DNA of 64,000 nucleotides from the NCBI RefSeq assembly GCF_947498635.1, contig NZ_CANMKV010000012.1, positions 1 through 64,000 on the forward strand, written 5' to 3'. Below are positions 17,744-29,170 of the stretch, piece by piece. The position numbers were made by a program, and so were the translations under genes. Origin of the DNA: an uncultured Microbulbifer sp. GTDB taxonomy: Bacteria > Pseudomonadota > Gammaproteobacteria > Pseudomonadales > Cellvibrionaceae. Position 1 is the stretch's first letter. The number at the start of each line of letters is the position of its first letter. Under the pieces are notes generated by a model, which saw only the letters and a list, made by a program, of their open reading frames with translations, was not told the origin of the DNA and searched no databases.

Positions 17744-18262
17744 ATGAATGAACAGCAGCGGCTAGAAGAAATGGACGCCTTCTCCCAGAAATACCGCTAC
17801 GACATGGATTATCTTCGGGAGTTTTTACGCAGCTCTCCTGAGGGTTTTGAAAAGTTTGCCAATTTCCAGCCTTTATCCATGCACCGGGAGTTTTTGCCTC
17901 TGGAGGTATTTTGGGTCAGTAAACTGGCGGCCATGCAGGTTGCAGACTGCGGCGCCTGTCTGCAGCTAAATGTGCGTATGGCTCTTGAAGCCGATGTAGA
18001 GCCACACCTGGTCAGAGCCTGTATTCAGGGCGGGAGTAATTTGCCCGAGCCGCTCAAGGATATTTTTGACTTTGCCACGGCGTTGGCCAGCTACAAAAAC
18101 ATCGATCCGGTTCTGGACCAGCGTATCGGCACTCAGCTGGATCAAAGGCAACGCATCGAGTTGGGCGTCAGTGTCGCTACCGCCTCTGTGTATCCCACCA
18201 TAAAACGGGCCATGGGCCACACTCAGAGCTGTAGCCTGATCGAAATCGAATTTGAAGCCTAA
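17744..18262 (+). CDS. Carboxymuconolactone decarboxylase (AhpD-like) family protein
   Basis: A 172-residue alpha-helical protein of the CMD/AhpD superfamily. The redox-type motif CGAC lies in VSKLAAMQVADCGACLQLNVRMAL (about residues 66-69). Two Cys three apart with nearby acidic residues suggest a peroxidase-reductase-like or disulfide role rather than true decarboxylation. AGGAG precedes the ATG at good spacing. It follows the LysR gene by 86 bp. The physiological substrate is unknown; peroxide or organic hydroperoxide stress is an analogy with AhpD only. Confidence 0.85.
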   Translation: MNEQQRLEEMDAFSQKYRYDMDYLREFLRSSPEGFEKFANFQPLSMHREFLPLEVFWVSKLAAMQVADCGACLQLNVRMALEADVEPHLVRACIQGGSNLPEPLKDIFDFATALASYKNIDPVLDQRIGTQLDQRQRIELGVSVATASVYPTIKRAMGHTQSCSLIEIEFEA

Positions 18263-18270
18263 TCACACAA

Positions 18271-18305
18271 GCCGCCGCAAAAAATGTACGGCGGCGTCTT
18301 CATTT
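18271..18305. terminator. Hairpin terminator after the CMD-family gene
   Basis: A 7-bp GC-only stem (GCCGCCG at 18271-18277 with CGGCGGC at 18289-18295) closes an A-rich loop and is followed by GTCTTCATTT. It lies between convergent genes, so it may act in both directions. Confidence 0.65.
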
Positions 18306-18701
18306 ACCCTGCAGTCGCAGCAACGCAGAAGCGGCAATGCCGCCGATGGCACAGGCGAGAATAATCACTAGCGGAGTCATAGCCCCCAATGCAAAAGCGC
18401 CGTAGTCATAACCCCGTTGCGGTAACAGGTAGAGCAGTAGCACACCGGCCGGTAGCAGTGATAACAGGGCTCCACGCAATAGCCAGGCATTGCGCAAAGG
18501 CAACAGAAATAACAATCCACAGAGCCCCCCCCAGACAATGCGCTGGTAGAGATAGGTATTACTCAGGTGTGGAGCCAGGTCTACCCCCAGCCACCGAGTG
18601 AATCCGTAGCTCCCCATGGCCCACAAACCCAGCGCATAGCAGAGGCCGCCGAAACACCCCACCGCAAAGCATATAGAGAGATTACGCAACCAGTCGCGCA
18701 C
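18300..18701 (-). CDS. Uncharacterised four-helix membrane protein
   Basis: A 133-residue hydrophobic protein with about four transmembrane helices (roughly residues 8-30, 53-70, 74-92 and 100-128). I do not recognise a family. It begins with GTG preceded by an AGGAAA box at about 9 nt. It stands between convergent CMD and co-directional aroE but is 107 bp from aroE, so it may be the tail of that run. No catalytic motif is seen. Confidence 0.7.
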   Translation of the reverse strand: MRDWLRNLSICFAVGCFGGLCYALGLWAMGSYGFTRWLGVDLAPHLSNTYLYQRIVWGGLCGLLFLLPLRNAWLLRGALLSLLPAGVLLLYLLPQRGYDYGAFALGAMTPLVIILACAIGGIAASALLRLQGK

Positions 18702-18808
18702 AGCCTATTTCCTCGTCATTGTTGTTATTGGTTGATCCGGCAAGCTAATGCCGCCAGCGAACGGAACCGGTCCGTGAGGTAGTAATGGGTTGATCTATCT
18801 GCAGCGTT

Positions 18809-19636
18809 TTATTGTCCGCTTAGCAGTGCCCGACGTAATTGCGCCTGTACCGGCTCAACCAAGGGCGCCACACCTCGCCACAGGAAAAAAGCTTCCGCCG
18901 CCTGCCCAACCAGCATGCCAAGTCCATCTGCCGCCTCAACTCCCTGCTCGCGGGCCCAGTGTACAAAAGGCGTCGGCGTGGCACCGTAAACCATGTCATA
19001 GGCTCGACCACTGCTTGTAAAAAGATACTTAGGCAGAGGTGGCAATTGATTATCCAGGCTCGCCGAGCTCGCGTTGATTACCAGATCAAAGCCGCCACAC
19101 AACGGCTCTAAACCCCCGCCGCTTAAGGCGCCATAGTGGGAAAATTCATCGGCGAGCTGGCAGGCTTTGGCTGCAGTGCGATTGGCAATATGTAACTGTG
19201 CGGGACGTTCAGCTAATAGTGGCAGAAGGGCGCCACGGGCGGCGCCACCCGCGCCCAGGAGCAAGACCCGCTGATCCTGAATTGCCCAGTTCAAATTATC
19301 GCGGATATCCGCTACCAGCCCTGCGCCATCGGTATTATCACCGAGCAAGCGCCCATCTTGATCGCGCATCAGGGTATTCACCGCACCGGCGGCGGCGGCG
19401 CGTTCGGTAAGCGCATCGGCCAGCTCACAGGCTTGCAATTTGAACGGCACGGTGACATTCAGGCCGCGGCCGCCCTCGGCAAAAAACGCGGAAACCGTTT
19501 TGACAAAACCATCCAGCGGGGCGAGCAGCTTCTCGTAGACAAGATCCTCTCCCGTCTGCTCGGCAAAGGCGGTGTGAATTTGCGGGGACAGGGAGTGCTC
19601 GATGGGATTGCCTACAACGCCATAGCGGTCGCTCAC
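18809..19636 (-). CDS. aroE: Shikimate dehydrogenase (NADP+)
   Basis: A 275-residue enzyme reducing 3-dehydroshikimate to shikimate in aromatic amino acid synthesis. The substrate pocket is marked by [15 protein letters not shown] and [10 protein letters not shown] (catalytic Lys), with [11 protein letters not shown] supplying the catalytic Asp. The Rossmann loop is [14 protein letters not shown] and the NADP-binding basic cluster is NRTAAKA. The GTG start overlaps the stop of the preceding NTF2-like gene (GTGA) and has AGAGGGGG upstream, which suggests coupled translation. The hemF to aroE neighbourhood matches Pseudomonas. Confidence 0.95.
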   Translation of the reverse strand: MSDRYGVVGNPIEHSLSPQIHTAFAEQTGEDLVYEKLLAPLDGFVKTVSAFFAEGGRGLNVTVPFKLQACELADALTERAAAAGAVNTLMRDQDGRLLGDNTDGAGLVADIRDNLNWAIQDQRVLLLGAGGAARGALLPLLAERPAQLHIANRTAAKACQLADEFSHYGALSGGGLEPLCGGFDLVINASSASLDNQLPPLPKYLFTSSGRAYDMVYGATPTPFVHWAREQGVEAADGLGMLVGQAAEAFFLWRGVAPLVEPVQAQLRRALLSGQ

Positions 19637-20085
19637 GACGGCCCCCTCTTACGCGCCCTGACCGCCTCACGAATCTTGGCGCTCTCATCAACGATCACCA
19701 GACCGTCGATCCTGAGTCCCTGCTCGGTATCGGTGAGCAGGTAACGGGTATAAGAACTGTACAGTTCGATAGCCTTACCGCCCTCTTCCTGGCGGTGCAG
19801 AAAGGTCCAGCGCAAACTGGCAAGGCTCATAAATGCATTCAGCTCGATAACCTCCGTCACGGTGCCGAGGATTTGGCACACTTCGAGGCGCCGATAGGCG
19901 TTGAGCAGCTTCTCGACCTGTTGGACAAAGGCACCGCGATCCACGGCCAACTTGGCGCCGTCCTCTCGGTAGTAATGCAGGGGAAAGCGGTAATAATCCG
20001 CTATCTGCTCGGCATCGCCGGTTTCGAAATGGCGCCTGTAATCCAGGAAGAGAGAATTGATATTTTCCAGTCGCGTCTGTTGCAC
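19633..20085 (-). CDS. NTF2-like (SnoaL-type) domain protein, function unknown
   Basis: A 150-residue protein with a cone-shaped NTF2-like pattern: an N-terminal helix pair ([30 protein letters not shown]), the acidic turn [30 protein letters not shown], and then alternating strands ending in [24 protein letters not shown]. The GTG at 20085 has a textbook GGAGG six bases upstream, so the TTG at 20124 that would overlap hemF is rejected. It lies 29 bp after hemF and overlaps aroE by four bases, hence an operon member. No ligand or reaction can be named. Confidence 0.8.
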   Translation of the reverse strand: MQQTRLENINSLFLDYRRHFETGDAEQIADYYRFPLHYYREDGAKLAVDRGAFVQQVEKLLNAYRRLEVCQILGTVTEVIELNAFMSLASLRWTFLHRQEEGGKAIELYSSYTRYLLTDTEQGLRIDGLVIVDESAKIREAVRARKRGPS

Positions 20086-20114
20086 AGCGAACCTCCATAG
20101 TGCCCGATCCAGGC

Positions 20115-21029
<915 letters not shown>

Positions 21030-21048
21030 CTAACTCGCTTTAAAGAAA

Positions 21049-21615
21049 TCAACCGCCCGCGCGCAATTGCTCCCCACTGAGGAGGTCGCGGATTTCACTG
21101 GGTGCGCTGCGCCCCCCAGTGGAACCGCCACCGACATAGTCGAGGGCATCGCCGAAATAACGGAGTACCTGGTATTTATGTCGAGCGGGTTGGCAACCCG
21201 CCGGATTGGCCGAGGTGGATACAATAGCACCGCCAAAAGCCCGTGTTAACGCAACGGTGAATGAATGGTCAGTATGACGCAAGGCCACTGCGGGATGGGC
21301 GCCGCACACCCAGTAGGGGATACGATCTCGGTGGGGCACCAGCCAGGTCACCGGTCCCGGCCAGGTTTTGCGCAGTTGCTCGCGCTGTTCAACGCTGAGC
21401 GGATCGAGCAAGGTGCTAAAACTCGCCTCCTCACCGGAAACCAGGATCAAGCCCTTTTCCAGCGGACGAGTCTTCAGGCGCAGTAAGCGCCTTACCGCCT
21501 GCAAGTTATTCGGGTCGCAGGCGAGACCCCACACAGACTCGGTGGGGTGGGCAATAACGCCGCCCGCTGCCAGGGCGCGGGCGGCCTGCTTTACAGCGAG
21601 CGGAGAATACCTCAT
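21049..21615 (-). CDS. tsaC: Threonylcarbamoyl-AMP synthase (TsaC/YrdC)
   Basis: A 188-residue YrdC-fold protein that makes threonylcarbamoyl-AMP for the t6A37 tRNA modification. The N-terminal GGVIAHPTESVWGLACDP and the basic RLLRLKTRPLEKGLILVSG block form the nucleotide and bicarbonate site, and GAIVSTSANPAG is the C-terminal signature. The short single-domain length indicates TsaC rather than Sua5. The ATG at 21615 gives the family N-terminus; earlier in-frame codons run into purE. It lies 28 bp upstream of the hemF start in the same direction. Confidence 0.92.
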   Translation of the reverse strand: MRYSPLAVKQAARALAAGGVIAHPTESVWGLACDPNNLQAVRRLLRLKTRPLEKGLILVSGEEASFSTLLDPLSVEQREQLRKTWPGPVTWLVPHRDRIPYWVCGAHPAVALRHTDHSFTVALTRAFGGAIVSTSANPAGCQPARHKYQVLRYFGDALDYVGGGSTGGRSAPSEIRDLLSGEQLRAGG

Positions 21616-21628
21616 AGCAGCGTCGCTG

Positions 21629-22144
21629 TTATTTGGCTTTGCGCTGCTGCAGGTCTTTTTGCAGCTGGGCATCCTTGGCGATAATCGCCTCGGCATTGGC
21701 ACGGCGCTCATCTACCAGCTTCTGGTGCATCTCCGCATCGGAGGAACCGATAATCTGTGCGGCCAGGTAAGCAGCGTTCTTGGCGCCGGCTTTACCGATG
21801 GCCACAGTGGCCACAGGAATACCACCGGGCATCTGTACGGTGGACAGCAGCGCATCCAGACCATCGAGAGAAGCATTGATCGGCACACCAATCACCGGCT
21901 TCAGGGTAGTCGCAGATACCGCACCGGCCAGGTGCGCAGCCATACCGGCGGCACAAATAAACGCGGCACAACCGCGCTTGTCGGCATCGGTGACATAGCT
22001 GTGCGTCGCCTCGGGGGTACGGTGGGCGGAGGTGACTTTCACTTCAAAGGGAATGTCGAACTTCTCCAGTACGCCGAAGGCGGCTTCCATTACTGGCAGG
22101 TCGGAGTCAGAACCCATTAGGATCGCTACAAAAGGCTTGCTCAT
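21629..22144 (-). CDS. purE: N5-carboxyaminoimidazole ribonucleotide mutase
   Basis: A 171-residue class I PurE that rearranges N5-CAIR to CAIR in purine synthesis. The signature [12 protein letters not shown] and the catalytic His in [12 protein letters not shown] are clear, and [14 protein letters not shown] and the [13 protein letters not shown] loop complete the active site. The ATG at 22144 with GAGAG upstream is preferred over a TTG at 22165. The usual partner purK is not in this window, and purE sits alone between tsaC and a catalase gene. The tail ([10 protein letters not shown]) is Lys/Gln-rich. Confidence 0.94.
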   Translation of the reverse strand: MSKPFVAILMGSDSDLPVMEAAFGVLEKFDIPFEVKVTSAHRTPEATHSYVTDADKRGCAAFICAAGMAAHLAGAVSATTLKPVIGVPINASLDGLDALLSTVQMPGGIPVATVAIGKAGAKNAAYLAAQIIGSSDAEMHQKLVDERRANAEAIIAKDAQLQKDLQQRKAK

Positions 22145-22295
22145 TTCAACTCTCTTAACTGTCAAAGCGGGGGGAAGCGCGGCAATCTAGCGGATTGCGC
22201 AGCCGGGCACAAGATGTTGCCATTCACACCCTCTCAGCGCAGCGGATTCTGCACATTGGCTCTTGCCGGTGACCGCCAGCGACACAAGGCCCCAC

Positions 22296-23729
22296 TTAAA
22301 GAGTCGATTTAACGCCAGCTGCATAATCTGGATGTACCTTGTGAAATTCTGCCAGCTGCCGCTGTATTATTCTATCCGGCACTCCCGCCATCGCCCTGGC
22401 AATATTGCCAAACAGCCGCTGTTTTTGCGCATCATCGAAAAGGTCGAAGAGCGCTCGCACCTGGCTGTAGTCGTCATTACCCTCTCGGTGGTCGTAGCGA
22501 TCCGCAGCACCCGTTAGTGCAAGGGGTGGCTCTTTCACACTGGGGTCCTCCTGCGGGCCGCCGAAGCTGTTGGGCTCGTAGTAGGCGTCGGGGTTACCGG
22601 TGCGAATCCCCGTGGAGTTCATCTCGCCATCGCGGTAGTAGTTGTGCACGGGACAGTGCGGTGTGTTTACCGGCAGGTTTTCATAGTGGGTGCCCAGGCG
22701 ATGGCGGTGGGCATCGGCGTAAGAAAAAACTCGCGCCTGCAGCATCTTGTCTGGGGAGAAGCCGATACCCGCCACAGTATTCGAGGGAGAAAAAGCGGCC
22801 TGCTCCAACTCGGCGAAGTAATCGTCTGGGTTGCGATTCAGCTCCATCTCGCCAACCTCAATTAACGGGTAGTCTCCGTGGGGCCACACTTTGGTCAGAT
22901 CGAAAGGGTTGTAGGGTGTCTTGGCGGCATCGGCTTCTGGCATCACCTGTAATTGCAGGCTCCACTTAGGGTATTCGCCTTTCTCAATGGCTCCGAACAT
23001 CGCCTCCTGGTAGCTCTCTCGAGTGCGGCCAACCACCGCTTCCGCTTCCGCATCGGTATAAAACTTGTGCCCCTGGCGGGTCTTGAAATGAAACTTCACC
23101 CAGAAGCGCTCACCGGTGCTATTCCACAGGGAGTAAGTGTGGGAGCCATAGCCATTCATGTGCATTGGTGAGATCGGCAGACCGCGATCAGAAAACAGAA
23201 TCGTGACCTGGTGCAGACTCTCCGGCGACAGCGACCAGAAATCCCACATAGCGGTGGCAGAACGCAGGTGGCTGCGCGGGTGACGTTTTTGGGTGTGGAT
23301 AAAATCGGGAAATTTATACGGGTCGCGCACAAAAAAGACCGGGGTGTTATTACCAACCAGATCCCAGTTGCCCTCATCGCTGTAAAACTTCAACGCAAAA
23401 CCGCGCACATCACGCTCGGCATCTGCCGCCCCCCGCTCTCCCGCAACAGTGGAAAAACGTGCCAGCATGGGAGTTTCCACCCCCACCTGTAACACCTTGG
23501 CACAGGTGTATTTGGCGATATCCCCGGTAATACGCAGGGTGCCATAGGCCCCCCAGCCCTTGGCGTGTACTGTGCGCTCGGCAATCCGCTCGCGGTTCTG
23601 ATGCGCAAGCTTTTCCAGCAACTGGTAGTCCTGGATTAATAGTGGTCCGCGGGGGCCGGCACTCAGGCTGTTCTGATTGTCCGCGATGGGTGCGCCACCA
23701 TCGGTGGTGAGTTTTGGTTTATCCGCCAT
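22296..23729 (-). CDS. Heme catalase (small-subunit, clade 3 type)
   Basis: A 477-residue monofunctional catalase that converts hydrogen peroxide to water and oxygen. The distal-site His55 is in [15 protein letters not shown], the distal Asn follows in [11 protein letters not shown], and the proximal heme tyrosine motif is [14 protein letters not shown]. The length fits small-subunit catalases that bind NADPH. A strong AGGAGG precedes the ATG. It appears monocistronic, and its insertion between purE and dprA departs from the Pseudomonas gene order. No OxyR-type site was identified by eye. Confidence 0.95.
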   Translation of the reverse strand: MADKPKLTTDGGAPIADNQNSLSAGPRGPLLIQDYQLLEKLAHQNRERIAERTVHAKGWGAYGTLRITGDIAKYTCAKVLQVGVETPMLARFSTVAGERGAADAERDVRGFALKFYSDEGNWDLVGNNTPVFFVRDPYKFPDFIHTQKRHPRSHLRSATAMWDFWSLSPESLHQVTILFSDRGLPISPMHMNGYGSHTYSLWNSTGERFWVKFHFKTRQGHKFYTDAEAEAVVGRTRESYQEAMFGAIEKGEYPKWSLQLQVMPEADAAKTPYNPFDLTKVWPHGDYPLIEVGEMELNRNPDDYFAELEQAAFSPSNTVAGIGFSPDKMLQARVFSYADAHRHRLGTHYENLPVNTPHCPVHNYYRDGEMNSTGIRTGNPDAYYEPNSFGGPQEDPSVKEPPLALTGAADRYDHREGNDDYSQVRALFDLFDDAQKQRLFGNIARAMAGVPDRIIQRQLAEFHKVHPDYAAGVKSTL

Positions 23730-23818
23730 GACCTGCCTCCTGTATTCGAGTTCACTGAGTATTAACGCAGTGTCTGGACTTGGCGAATCTGTCGGCGGCT
23801 GGAACCTCTGCCGCCCCT

Positions 23819-24964
23819 TCAGCTAGCCACGCCCTCCCCCTCGCAACAACAGGCCGCGCCCCGGACGGTCAACTGATAGCCACCGGGTAATGGCTCCAGC
23901 AAGCCCTCCAGTTCCATTTGCAACAACAGCGCCATTAGCTCACCTGGACCCTCCCCGGTCTCCCCAGCCAACTGCTCGATACTGCGCGGACCTCCCTGCA
24001 TAGCGAGTAACAGACGCCGCTGGCGATCGTCCAACAGAATGGCCGGCGCAGGCTCAGTCGCACTCGGCTCAGCCAGCAGGCCGCCAAGCTGGCCGACGAC
24101 ATCGCCACTGGTCTCCACCAGCGTCGCTCCCTCTCGGATCAGGTGGTGGCAACCCCGGGCCATGGGGTTGTGAATAGAGCCGGGTATGGCAAACACCTCG
24201 CGATTTTGCTCCAGAGCCAGACGCGCGGTAATCAGGGAGCCCGAGCGCAGCGCCGCCTCGACCAACAGTACCCCCATAGAGAGCCCACTGATAATGCGGT
24301 TGCGGCGGGGAAAGTTCTTGGCCTCGGCGCCGCTCTCCAGAGGTAACTCGCTGAGGATAGCGCCTCCCGCAGCGAGGATTTCATCGGCCAGCGCGCGATT
24401 TTGGCGTGGATAAATACAGTCCACGCCGCTGCCCAACACGGCAATCGTGGCCCCCGTACCCCGCAGGGCGCCTCGATGAGCCGCCGCATCCACACCCAGC
24501 GCGAGCCCCGAAGTAATGGCAAAGCCGGAGCGAGCGAGTTCCATGGCAAAGCTGCGGGCGTTATCCAGGCCCGCGCTGGTCGCGCGGCGCGCACCCACAA
24601 TGGCGATCTGTGGTAGAGCCAAAATTGCACGGGGTCCGCGCAAATAAAGCAGAGGCGGCGGCCGCGAGATTTCCATGAGCAGGGGTGGATAGTCGCTATC
24701 GCTGTGGCACACGAGCTGCACACCGCGCTGTACACAGCGGGCGCGCTCACCCTGCACCCATTCGAGCAACTCGCTCTGCGCGCCTAGACGACAGAATTCA
24801 CGCCACTGGGATTGGGCGCGAACCGGCAGTTTGCTCAACATGGCTTGGGGGAGTTGCAGGAGGGCCCGATCCGGGCTGCCGAAGTGATCCAGTAATTGCC
24901 AGTAGCGCGCGGGGCCCAAGCCTTCGAGGCGTAGTAGGGCCATGCTGGCAGTCAACGCATCCAT
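23819..24964 (-). CDS. dprA: DNA-processing protein DprA/Smf
   Basis: A 381-residue Rossmann-fold protein that loads RecA on incoming single-stranded DNA in natural transformation. Key blocks are [58 protein letters not shown], and [20 protein letters not shown] with [23 protein letters not shown]-terminal winged-helix-like part ([12 protein letters not shown]...) follows. The ATG at 24964 gives the family N-terminus. An ATG at 25042 with a modest GGA box would add 26 Cys/Arg-rich residues that do not look native. It sits downstream of the LysM gene as in Pseudomonas. Confidence 0.92.
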   Translation of the reverse strand: MDALTASMALLRLEGLGPARYWQLLDHFGSPDRALLQLPQAMLSKLPVRAQSQWREFCRLGAQSELLEWVQGERARCVQRGVQLVCHSDSDYPPLLMEISRPPPLLYLRGPRAILALPQIAIVGARRATSAGLDNARSFAMELARSGFAITSGLALGVDAAAHRGALRGTGATIAVLGSGVDCIYPRQNRALADEILAAGGAILSELPLESGAEAKNFPRRNRIISGLSMGVLLVEAALRSGSLITARLALEQNREVFAIPGSIHNPMARGCHHLIREGATLVETSGDVVGQLGGLLAEPSATEPAPAILLDDRQRRLLLAMQGGPRSIEQLAGETGEGPGELMALLLQMELEGLLEPLPGGYQLTVRGAACCCEGEGVAS

Positions 24965-25055
24965 GCGGCTCACCGTTTGTCTGTTTGAGAAGAGGGGGGT
25001 GTGTCCAACCGGGCGACGCTCCAAACAGCAAGAGCGCCGCATTCAATTCCAATCG

Positions 25056-26126
25056 CTAGGGGTTACGCACCAAGTCCATCACCTCCAGAGGGCGATCGGC
25101 TTCGAGAATCAGGGCCAGGCTCATTTTCTCAAAGGTACGGAACACCATCATCTCGCCGGCGCGCTCATCGGGCAGTTTTACACTGTCGCCGGCAATACGA
25201 TCGCGCACCAGGGAGCCGCGCTTGTACACCGCCATCATATTGCCCGGCACTATGCCATCGCGATCGCCCAGGTTGAGGATGACCACATCGAATTTACCGA
25301 TTTGGGTCACCCCCTCATCCACACCGACAATCAGACCGTCCACCGTGACTGCCGGAGCGCTGGGGTGGAACAACGCATCAATGGAGCGCTCCTCCACCGG
25401 CATCAGGCGATCCTCGAGGCGAATCTCGCGGGCGGTACTGGCCACCCCCAGGGTCGCGACGGAAAAGCCCGGCAGGTTATCCGGGTCCAGCTGTAACAGG
25501 TCAACTTCACCCACACCCAGAGCCTGGCGCCCCAGGGTCTCATTGCTCACAGGGTCAACGTACACAGGGCCCGGCCGATAGAGGCCATAGGATGCCAGGG
25601 GTACTTCAAATTCACCGCGGGCGTAGATAGTGTCGCCCGCGCCCATAAGGATATGATTATCGGAGCCGGACACAATATAGGGGGTGCCCTCGAAAGCACC
25701 GGGCTCGACAATGCGCGTGCGCGACAGGAAGGCATTGATCGCATCCAGGGGAATCGCCGGAATCGCATCCTCCACCGCTTCGCGGCGGATCTGCGGCGTC
25801 AGGCGATTGCCGTTGGCACCGGGAGACAGCTGATAAGCGCGGGGTCCGCGCTGCAGCTGCAATTGCGGCTGGCCATCTACGTACACCAGGCGCAGGCTGT
25901 CGCCCGGAAAGATCAAATGCGGATTTTCCACCTGTGGGTTCACCTGCCAGATCTCCGGCCAATACCAGGGCTGGATCAGGAATTCACTGGAGATATCCCA
26001 GAGGGTATCGCCCTTTTGCACCACATAGGCATCCGGATGGCTGGGGTTCAGACGCACCTGATCCTGCGCTTGGGTGCCAAGGGCGACCGCCAACATCGAG
26101 ACGGCGGCCAGGATTATTTTTTTCAT
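25056..26126 (-). CDS. LysM domain-containing envelope protein
   Basis: A 356-residue exported protein with a signal peptide (residues 1-20) followed at once by a LysM module (about 31-82: HPDAYVVQKGDTLWDISSEFLIQPWYWPEIW...) that binds peptidoglycan. The remaining 270 residues hold a region with GAGDTIYARGEF and DGIVPGNMMAVYKRG repeats, seen in the conserved LysM protein encoded next to dprA and def in Pseudomonas. The role is probably cell-wall contact; no enzymatic motif is seen. It is divergent from def across 183 bp. Confidence 0.88.
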   Translation of the reverse strand: MKKIILAAVSMLAVALGTQAQDQVRLNPSHPDAYVVQKGDTLWDISSEFLIQPWYWPEIWQVNPQVENPHLIFPGDSLRLVYVDGQPQLQLQRGPRAYQLSPGANGNRLTPQIRREAVEDAIPAIPLDAINAFLSRTRIVEPGAFEGTPYIVSGSDNHILMGAGDTIYARGEFEVPLASYGLYRPGPVYVDPVSNETLGRQALGVGEVDLLQLDPDNLPGFSVATLGVASTAREIRLEDRLMPVEERSIDALFHPSAPAVTVDGLIVGVDEGVTQIGKFDVVILNLGDRDGIVPGNMMAVYKRGSLVRDRIAGDSVKLPDERAGEMMVFRTFEKMSLALILEADRPLEVMDLVRNP

Positions 26127-26309
26127 GGAAGCATTCCTATGCTCTTTATCGCTATAATTCTCAGCGCCGGGACACCCTCCTTAAGGGGAAATGGCCGGCC
26201 CCGGGCGCGAGGCGCCAGCGAAAATCGGGGTCCACTCGGTAAATATTGAGCGCGATCATAATGTTATCAGCGCACGTTCAACGAATACTAGAAGTTTGTC
26301 ACAGGTGTT

Positions 26310-26816
26310 ATGGCTAAACTCGAGATACTGGAATTTCCCGATCCGCGCCTGCGCGAGGTCGCTAAACCCGTCACAGAAGTGACCGACACTCACCGTCAGC
26401 TGCTCGACGACATGTTCGAAACCATGTACGCAGCACCTGGCATAGGTCTCGCTGCCACCCAGGTTAATGTGCACGAGCGCATCGTGGTGGTGGATATCTC
26501 CGAAGACAACAGTGAGCCGTACGGATTTATCAATCCCGAGATCGAAGTACTGGATCCGGAGATCCATCAGTACGACGAGGGCTGCCTGTCGGTACCCGGT
26601 TTCTACGAGACCGTGGAACGCCCGCGCAGGGTGCGAGTCAAGGCTCTGGATCGCGACGGCGAACCCTTTGCCCTCGAGGTGGAAGGTCTGCTAGCCGTGT
26701 GTATTCAGCATGAAGTTGACCACCTGGACGGCAAGCTGTTCGTCGACTACATCTCCCCGCTCAAGCGCAACCGCATTCGCTCCAAGCTGGAAAAATCCCA
26801 GCGTCGGCGCGCCTGA
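26310..26816 (+). CDS. def: Peptide deformylase
   Basis: A 168-residue metalloenzyme removing the formyl group from nascent chains. All three motifs are intact: GIGLAATQ (residues 44-51), EGCLSVPG (metal ligand Cys92) and QHEVDHLDG (His134, catalytic Glu135, His138). AGGTG precedes the ATG. It is followed by fmt 62 bp downstream, so the formylation and deformylation genes are together, as is common in bacteria. Confidence 0.97.
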   Translation: MAKLEILEFPDPRLREVAKPVTEVTDTHRQLLDDMFETMYAAPGIGLAATQVNVHERIVVVDISEDNSEPYGFINPEIEVLDPEIHQYDEGCLSVPGFYETVERPRRVRVKALDRDGEPFALEVEGLLAVCIQHEVDHLDGKLFVDYISPLKRNRIRSKLEKSQRRRA

Positions 26817-26878
26817 GTCAGAGAACTGGCCGCCGGCACGCCCGGCGCCACCGCCATCCCCGATCTGAGAACCAGCCA

Positions 26879-27826
26879 GTGAATATCATCTTTGCCGGCA
26901 CGCCGGACTTTGCCGCCGTGCATCTGCAGGCGCTGCTCGACAGCGAGCACAATGTCATCGCCGTTTACACCCAGCCAGACAGGCCTGCGGGGCGCGGCAA
27001 GAAATTACTGGCAAGCCCGGTGAAGCAGCTGGCGCAAGCGCAACAAATCCCGGTGTATCAACCCCAGAGCCTGCGCGATGAAAATGCCCAGGCAGAACTG
27101 GCCGCATTGGGAGCGGACATTATGGTGGTTGTAGCCTACGGCCTAATCCTGCCCCAAGCGGTACTGGACACCCCGCGATTGGGGTGTATCAACGTGCACG
27201 CCTCCCTTCTACCGCGCTGGCGCGGCGCGGCGCCCATCCAGCGTGCAGTCGAGGCTGGCGACAGCGAGAGCGGTGTGGCCATCATGCAAATGGAGGCCGG
27301 CCTGGATACCGGCCCGGTATTGGTGGAACGACGCTGTCCGATTGTGGTGACCGAAACCGGTGGCAGCCTGCACGATAAGCTGGCGGAGCTGGGCGGCCCC
27401 GCCCTGATCCAAGCCCTGGCGCAACTGGCCGCAGGCTCGGCTAAGCCTCAGAGCCAGGATGACGCCCAGGCCAACTACGCCAACAAAATCACGAAAGAAG
27501 AGGCCCGAATCGATTGGCAGCGTCCGGCACAAGAGCTGCACCGCCAGATCCGCGCCTTTAACCCCTTCCCGGTAAGTTGGAGCACCTACCCGGATAAGAA
27601 AGGCGAACAGCGCCTGCGCATATACAGCGCCACCCTGGAAAACGGCTGTCACAGCGACAACCCCGGCACTATTCTCGCCTGCGACGACGAGGGCATTCTC
27701 GTCGCCTGTGGCCGCGAGGCCCTGCGGCTGCAGTTAATTCAGCTGCCCGGAAAGAAAGCGCTGCCCGCCGCAGAAATTTTAAAAGGTTACCGGGCGCTAT
27801 TCGCGCCCGGCACACAACTGGGATAA
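26879..27826 (+). CDS. fmt: Methionyl-tRNA formyltransferase
   Basis: A 315-residue enzyme that formylates initiator Met-tRNA using 10-formyl-THF. The N-terminal domain shows [16 protein letters not shown], and the catalytic loop [20 protein letters not shown] carries the Asn-His pair with the later Asp in [13 protein letters not shown]-terminal OB-like domain follows (about 205-310). GTG is the start and gives the family N-terminus. The stop is 2 bp from rsmB, so the two are co-translated or at least co-transcribed. Confidence 0.96.
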   Translation: MNIIFAGTPDFAAVHLQALLDSEHNVIAVYTQPDRPAGRGKKLLASPVKQLAQAQQIPVYQPQSLRDENAQAELAALGADIMVVVAYGLILPQAVLDTPRLGCINVHASLLPRWRGAAPIQRAVEAGDSESGVAIMQMEAGLDTGPVLVERRCPIVVTETGGSLHDKLAELGGPALIQALAQLAAGSAKPQSQDDAQANYANKITKEEARIDWQRPAQELHRQIRAFNPFPVSWSTYPDKKGEQRLRIYSATLENGCHSDNPGTILACDDEGILVACGREALRLQLIQLPGKKALPAAEILKGYRALFAPGTQLG

Positions 27827-27828
27827 GC

Positions 27829-29136
27829 ATGAGTAGAGATGTACGCGCCGAGGCGGCCAGGGTGGTCGCCAGCCTGTTGAATGGACGGGGATCACTGTCG
27901 AGACTGCTGCCCCAGGCAGAAGAAAAAGTCGAAGAGCGCGACCGCGCCCTGCTGCGCGAGCTTTGCTACGGCTGTGCCCGCACCGCCCCGCGCCTGCAGC
28001 TAACCGCGGCCAAACTACTGCGCAAAGCCCCCGGCGACACTCAGGTCAGCGCGCTGATCCTGCTCGGCTTATACCAGCTGGAATACACCCGCATTCCCGA
28101 TCACGCGGCGATCTCCGCCACGGTCAACGCCGCCCGCAGTCTTAAACTGGACCGCGCCACTGGCCTGATCAACGGCGTGCTGCGCAACGCCCTGCGCGAC
28201 AGCGAGCGCCTGCAGCGCAAGCTCTCAGGTAACCCTCAATTCAGTTCCATGCACCCGGCGTGGCTGCAACAGAAAATCAAGGCCGCCTGGCCAACCCAGG
28301 CGGGGGACATCTTCCGCGCCAACAACACCAATCCGCCCATGACCCTGAGGGTGAATAGCGCGAAGATTTCCCGTGACGACTACCTGCAGCAGCTCGATGA
28401 GACCGGCCTGTCGGCCGAGCCCTGTACCCTCTCACCGGTGGGCGTTACCTTACTTGAAGCGGTCCCTGTCGGTATTCTGCCCGGTTTTGCCGATGGCTTG
28501 GTCAGTGTGCAGGACGAGTCGGCCCAACTGGCGGCAATATTGCTCGCAGCGGAAAGTGGCGATCGGGTACTCGATGCCTGCGCCGCGCCGGGGGGCAAGA
28601 GCTGCCACCTGCTGGAACAACAGTCTTCGATCCAATTGAGTGCCCTCGATATTGAAGAACTACGTCTCGACCGGGTGCAGGAAAATCTCGAGCGGTGCGG
28701 TCTCTCCGCGCAATTGATCTGCGCCGACGCAGCCACACCGGATGCCTGGTGGGATGGACAACAATACGAGCGCATCCTGCTCGACGCGCCCTGCTCCGCG
28801 ACCGGAGTGATCCGCCGCAACCCAGATATCAAATTGCTGCGCCGCGCCGAAGATATCACCGAGCTGGCGAAACTACAGGGGAAACTATTGCGTACCCTCT
28901 GGCCACTGCTCAAACCCGGTGGCAGTCTCCTTTATGCCACTTGTTCGGTGCTCCCGGCTGAAAATAACGAAGTCGTTGCGGCCTTCATTGCGGAGACCGA
29001 GGATGCGAGCGACAATACACCCGAACTGCTGCACGGAAAGCCCTGGGGCGAGAAACAGGCTGCGGGTATGCAACTATTGCCCCAGAGTCTTGGCGGTGAC
29101 GGTTTCTACTACGCTCTGCTCAGCAAAGCCGAATAA
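27829..29136 (+). CDS. rsmB: 16S rRNA (cytosine-967-C5)-methyltransferase
   Basis: A 435-residue protein with an N-terminal NusB-like RNA-binding domain (about 1-140) and a C-terminal SAM-dependent methyltransferase domain. The SAM motif is LDACAAPGGKSCHLLE, motif IV is LLDAPCSATGVIRRNPDIK, and the catalytic cysteine is in TCSVLPAENNEVV. The enzyme makes m5C967 in 16S rRNA. It lies in the conserved def-fmt-rsmB-trkA order and starts 2 bp after fmt. Confidence 0.96.
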   Translation: MSRDVRAEAARVVASLLNGRGSLSRLLPQAEEKVEERDRALLRELCYGCARTAPRLQLTAAKLLRKAPGDTQVSALILLGLYQLEYTRIPDHAAISATVNAARSLKLDRATGLINGVLRNALRDSERLQRKLSGNPQFSSMHPAWLQQKIKAAWPTQAGDIFRANNTNPPMTLRVNSAKISRDDYLQQLDETGLSAEPCTLSPVGVTLLEAVPVGILPGFADGLVSVQDESAQLAAILLAAESGDRVLDACAAPGGKSCHLLEQQSSIQLSALDIEELRLDRVQENLERCGLSAQLICADAATPDAWWDGQQYERILLDAPCSATGVIRRNPDIKLLRRAEDITELAKLQGKLLRTLWPLLKPGGSLLYATCSVLPAENNEVVAAFIAETEDASDNTPELLHGKPWGEKQAAGMQLLPQSLGGDGFYYALLSKAE

Positions 29137-29170
29137 ATAACAGCAGCGCTAGCCGCGAGTCTCATCCGAT

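Noticed and set aside
22317-23000. Plus-strand open frames inside the catalase and other GC-rich genes
   Set aside because: Long frames of Arg/Pro/His/Ser-rich protein opposite real genes are shadows of GC-rich codon use.
23790-23818. GC-rich inverted repeat GGCGGC/GCCGCC after dprA
   Set aside because: Only six pairs and no T-run; too weak to call a terminator.
24942-25496. 184-residue plus-strand frame opposite the LysM gene
   Set aside because: It is antisense to a well supported exported protein and lacks a recognisable family.
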